Origin: Bacillus sp. ZZV12-4809
GTDB lineage: Bacteria; Bacillota; Bacilli; Bacillales; Cytobacillaceae
NCBI RefSeq assembly: GCF_009849585.1
Contig: NZ_VCRN01000024.1
Coordinates: 1-64,000, forward strand
Direction of reading: 5' to 3'
Length of the DNA stretch: 64,000 nt
Below are positions 62,107 through 64,000 of the stretch, in pieces. The position numbers were made by a program, and so were the translations under genes. The notes below the pieces were generated by a model. The model saw nothing but the letters and a program-made list of their open reading frames with translations, was not told where the DNA came from and searched no databases. Within the stretch, counting starts at the first letter, position 1, and the number at the start of each line of letters is the position of its first letter.

Positions 62107-62529
62107 ATGGCGGTTAGGGGTATAAATCATTTCTTATATTCAGTTTCGGATTTGGAGAGATCGATACAATTTTATCAAGAGGCATTTAATGCGAAGCTCC
62201 TGGTAAAGGGCAAAACGACTGCATATTTTGATATGGCTGGGATCTGGATTGCCCTGAATGAAGAACGGAACATACCAAGGAATGAAATTGCTCATTCCTA
62301 TACACATGTTGCTTTTACAGTCGATGAAACAGATTTTGAAAAAATGTGCAATAAACTAGAAGAGCTGAAGGTGCATATCCTGCCTGGCCGTGCCAGGGAC
62401 ACAAGGGATAAGAAATCGATTTATTTCACAGATCCGGACGGACATAAATTTGAATTTCATACAGGAACATTAAAGGATAGATTGGATTATTATAGAACAG
62501 AAAAAGGACATATGGAGTTTTTTGAATGA
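62107..62529 (+). CDS. fosB: Metallothiol transferase FosB (fosfomycin resistance)
   Basis: VOC-fold enzyme that opens the fosfomycin epoxide with bacillithiol. Metal ligands by pattern are H8 (INHFLYSV), H67 (YTHVAF) and E116 (FEFHTG), each one residue beyond the known FosB positions H7, H66 and E115. Other family motifs: [14 protein letters not shown] and [17 protein letters not shown]. Length 140 is exact for FosB. GGGAGG precedes ATG 62107. Monocistronic; an intrinsic chromosomal gene in many Bacillaceae. Confidence 0.9.
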   Translation: MAVRGINHFLYSVSDLERSIQFYQEAFNAKLLVKGKTTAYFDMAGIWIALNEERNIPRNEIAHSYTHVAFTVDETDFEKMCNKLEELKVHILPGRARDTRDKKSIYFTDPDGHKFEFHTGTLKDRLDYYRTEKGHMEFFE

Positions 62530-62531
62530 AA

Positions 62532-62568
62532 AAAGCCTGCAATGCTTACTGAGCATCTGCAGGCTTTC
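62532..62568. terminator. Terminator between fosB and the convergent small gene
   Basis: AAAGCCTGCA...GCT and AGC..TGCAGGCTTT arms with A and T runs on each side. Confidence 0.85.
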
Positions 62569-62571
62569 TAA

Positions 62572-62754
62572 TTATCTATTTTTCCCAACTAATTTGATTG
62601 ATTGATGTCCGCTGTGAGGGTGAGGTGAAAATAAAATATGATCCAAATACAGAGCTTCCAGCTTCCGGTCACTTAAATTGAACAAGCTATGATTTTGCTG
62701 GAATTTAGATAATGATAATAATTTGCTGATTAATGTTTCCCTGTTTAATGGCAT
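62572..62754 (-). CDS. Small hypothetical protein of 60 residues
   Basis: ATG 62754 lies eight bases after AAGGAGGG, a very strong site, and a terminator follows the stop. The peptide has two probable helices (NRETLISKLLSLSKFQ and LSDRKLEALYLDHIL) and a basic His-rich tail (PHPHSGHQSIKLVGKNR). No family recognised; small size and basic tail recall Fur-regulated or sporulation small proteins, without real evidence. Confidence 0.6.
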   Translation of the reverse strand: MPLNRETLISKLLSLSKFQQNHSLFNLSDRKLEALYLDHILFSPHPHSGHQSIKLVGKNR

Positions 62755-62916
62755 GTATTAAACCCTCCTTTTGTTAAATATATTTTAATTCATATTTATC
62801 CGATTAGTCAAGTAGGAATTAAGTCTTTTCTTTCATGGTCAATTATGAACAATAAGTAAATAAGCTGCTCTCTATGAACCCCAAGATCACGAATAAAAAA
62901 TACCCTGTGGCCTCAA

Positions 62917-62971
62917 AATAAAAACACTTTCAAATAAGGAGGCTGCTTCATGAATGAAAAGTGTTTTTATT
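62917..62971 (+). promoter_or_regulatory. 14-bp perfect hairpin presenting the ribosome site and start codon in its loop
   Basis: AATAAAAACACTTT (62917-62930) pairs perfectly with AAAGTGTTTTTATT (62958-62971). The 27-base loop holds AAGGAGG (62936-62942) and ATG 62950. It looks like a translational control element rather than a terminator. Confidence 0.6.
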
Positions 62972-63093
62972 GTGCGGCGGAGATAGTGGACAGACAAAAG
63001 CATCTGATTTCGTTTGATATGGCAGATAATGAACGGGAAGAAACACTCTGCAAGGAATGTTATAGTGAATGGCTTCATGGTATAAAAGGGTGA
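62950..63093 (+). CDS. Small zinc-ribbon protein of 47 residues
   Basis: Reads MNEKCFYCAAEIVDRQKH and, near the end, TLCKECYSEWLHG: two CxxC pairs about 30 residues apart, the pattern of a small zinc ribbon. AAGGAGG lies seven bases before the ATG. It is followed after 16 bp by another small gene in one unit. Function unknown; a DNA, RNA or protein-binding role is usual for such ribbons. Confidence 0.65.
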   Translation: MNEKCFYCAAEIVDRQKHLISFDMADNEREETLCKECYSEWLHGIKG

Positions 63094-63109
63094 AACAGGG
63101 AGGATTAGC

Positions 63110-63274
63110 ATGAAGAGAGACAAAAGCAGAAATGAAAAACCATTTGGTGAAGCGCCAGAAGAAGTGCTGAAAATCAGCTCAACTGGTTATGGTTTAGAAT
63201 CCGTTGCGAAAAGGGAAGATTATTCAAAGGGAAAACAGCAGGAAAAAAACCCCTCAAGCTGCGGAGGATTATAA
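63110..63274 (+). CDS. Small hypothetical protein of 54 residues
   Basis: ATG 63110 follows GGGAGG. The peptide is charged and probably unstructured (MKRDKSRNEKPFGEAPEEV...), ending NPSSCGGL. No family recognised. It shares a unit with the zinc-ribbon gene and ends before a terminator, which supports a real gene. Confidence 0.6.
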   Translation: MKRDKSRNEKPFGEAPEEVLKISSTGYGLESVAKREDYSKGKQQEKNPSSCGGL

Positions 63275-63280
63275 GCTGAT

Positions 63281-63309
63281 AAAACGTCTGCTAAATGCGG
63301 CGTTTTTTA
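63281..63309 (+). terminator. Terminator after the small-gene pair
   Basis: AACG..TGC and GC..CGTT arms around TAAAT, followed by six T. Confidence 0.65.
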
Positions 63310-63441
63310 AATAAGAAAAAGGTACAACTATAACTTAGCGCAGGGCAGGAATACCTTAATTCGTCATTGAATACAAATAGAAAATGGCAACAGCTTCTTA
63401 AATAGAGAGAGGAAGAAAATATTCTATAAGCTGGGGGAAAA

Positions 63442-64000
63442 ATGAGCAAGCGAAACTGGGGAATTTCAATTTTGCTGATTATCTGTTTCATGGGATTAGC
63501 AGGCTGTTCGGGGAAAGTCGCCACCAATGAGCCTGAGAAAAAGGCGGCGGTAGAAAAGTCTAAAGAAGAACAGCCTAAAGAGGAGGCGACGGCAGGGGAG
63601 CAGGACAAAAAGGAAGAAAAAAAGGAAGAAGTAAAACCAGTCGTGGTTAATGTCATTGATCCCAATTCAAATGCAGTTCTCAAGACCTTCAGTCCTGCTG
63701 AAATGGGATTTGGAGATAACGATGAAAAATATAGGGCAGATCTTGCCCAGTGGGCCAAAGAAATAGCGCGAGGAACAGATGAAAAGAAAGGGTATGACCA
63801 AAGGATGACCCTTGATAAACTTGGTCCTGATGGCAATATTATTAAAGGGCAGCCAGAAATTATACTGGAAGAAAGCGAATTAGTGGATAAAATTTTTGCT
63901 GCTTCTGTAAGCGGCGGAGAAGTTGAATTGCCGCTCTATGTGTCGGAAAGCGGTTATGATCCAGCTGATGTTCCACATTTGGGGGAAGTAGTCGTTGCAT
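63442..64000 (+). CDS. VanW-family lipoprotein (partial, cut by window end)
   Basis: Type II signal peptide with lipobox LAGC (acylated Cys ~22), a highly charged Lys/Glu linker (~28-62), then VVNVIDPNSNAVLKTFSPAEMGFG and GYDQRMTLDKLGPDG, a region I know from the N-terminal part of YoaR/VanW-type proteins. The VanW domain proper should follow outside the window. GGGGG precedes ATG 63442. VanW proteins are surface-exposed with unknown biochemical function; some are linked to spores or glycopeptide resistance clusters. Confidence 0.7.
   Translation, partial: MSKRNWGISILLIICFMGLAGCSGKVATNEPEKKAAVEKSKEEQPKEEATAGEQDKKEEKKEEVKPVVVNVIDPNSNAVLKTFSPAEMGFGDNDEKYRADLAQWAKEIARGTDEKKGYDQRMTLDKLGPDGNIIKGQPEIILEESELVDKIFAASVSGGEVELPLYVSESGYDPADVPHLGEVVVA

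Noticed and set aside
63291..63836. Minus-strand ORF of 181 codons at the window end
   Set aside because: It is antisense to the lipoprotein gene, which has a lipobox, a ribosome site and family motifs; the Ser/Phe-rich product is the mirror of its Lys/Glu linker.

Overview
The window reads as chromosome of a low-GC, endospore-forming Gram-positive bacterium of the family Bacillaceae (Bacillus/Cytobacillus/Mesobacillus type; I cannot fix the genus). The signs are strong AGGAGG-type ribosome sites, frequent TTG/GTG starts, sporulation and germination genes (YyaC-type protein, GerA-type protein), LtaS, FosB and a catabolite-repression cre site. No rRNA, tRNA, CRISPR array or prophage was seen.

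Layout. 1-98: 3' end of a group II intron with the last codons of its reverse transcriptase. 0.2-5 kb: OpuF-type osmoprotectant importer with a permease fused to its binding domain, a small unknown protein, a CyuA/YhaM-type cysteine desulfidase. 4.8-8.4 kb: a LuxR-type regulator divergent from a Baeyer-Villiger monooxygenase and an HSL-type esterase, with a perfect cre site in front of the monooxygenase. 8.46-9.39 kb: a purine-rich array of 18 units of about 52 bp. 9.7-15.2 kb: a 1394-residue secreted subtilase with a cohesin-like region and a dockerin, followed by an HTH-TPR regulator. 15.4-17.7 kb: an EamA exporter, small genes, YyaC.

17.8-32.7 kb is the most interesting part. Two closely similar GntR/FCD regulators bracket it. 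Between and beside them lie an aspartate-dehydrogenase-like protein, two permeases, a dinucleotide-binding reductase-like protein, a 28-residue protein, a 111-residue unknown protein, two [2Fe-2S] ferredoxins, a creatininase-family amidohydrolase, a haem-oxygenase-fold diiron oxygenase candidate, an aldehyde dehydrogenase, a GlcG/HbpS protein, a split ChrA-type transporter, a CxxC protein and a Rid-family imine hydrolase. Palindromes fitting TGGTATA-N3-TATACCA occur in front of most of its transcription units, often on or just after a sigma-A promoter. I infer one regulon for an uncharacterised oxidative pathway acting on a nitrogen-containing compound. Inside it sits a second, diverged array with the same 52-bp period as the first.

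32.8-42.9 kb: a YesM/YesN two-component system, a sugar ABC importer without its own ATPase, a YesL-type protein and a GH43 beta-xylosidase; then hydroxypyruvate isomerase and tartronate-semialdehyde reductase. 43-48.2 kb: lysozyme-like protein, a decayed serine-hydrolase pseudogene, LTA synthase, a Bacillaceae-type intergenic repeat, a uroporphyrinogen-III-synthase-like protein. 48.4-55.9 kb: LacI regulator, ABC importer and two GH13 glucosidases, both with the Val200 signature of alpha-1,6 preference; a perfect 34-bp palindrome precedes the importer. 56-64 kb: a glutamate-synthase-like flavoprotein, an orphan GerA subunit, a TetR/14-TM MFS pair, FosB, several small proteins including a zinc-ribbon one, and the start of a VanW-family lipoprotein cut by the window end.
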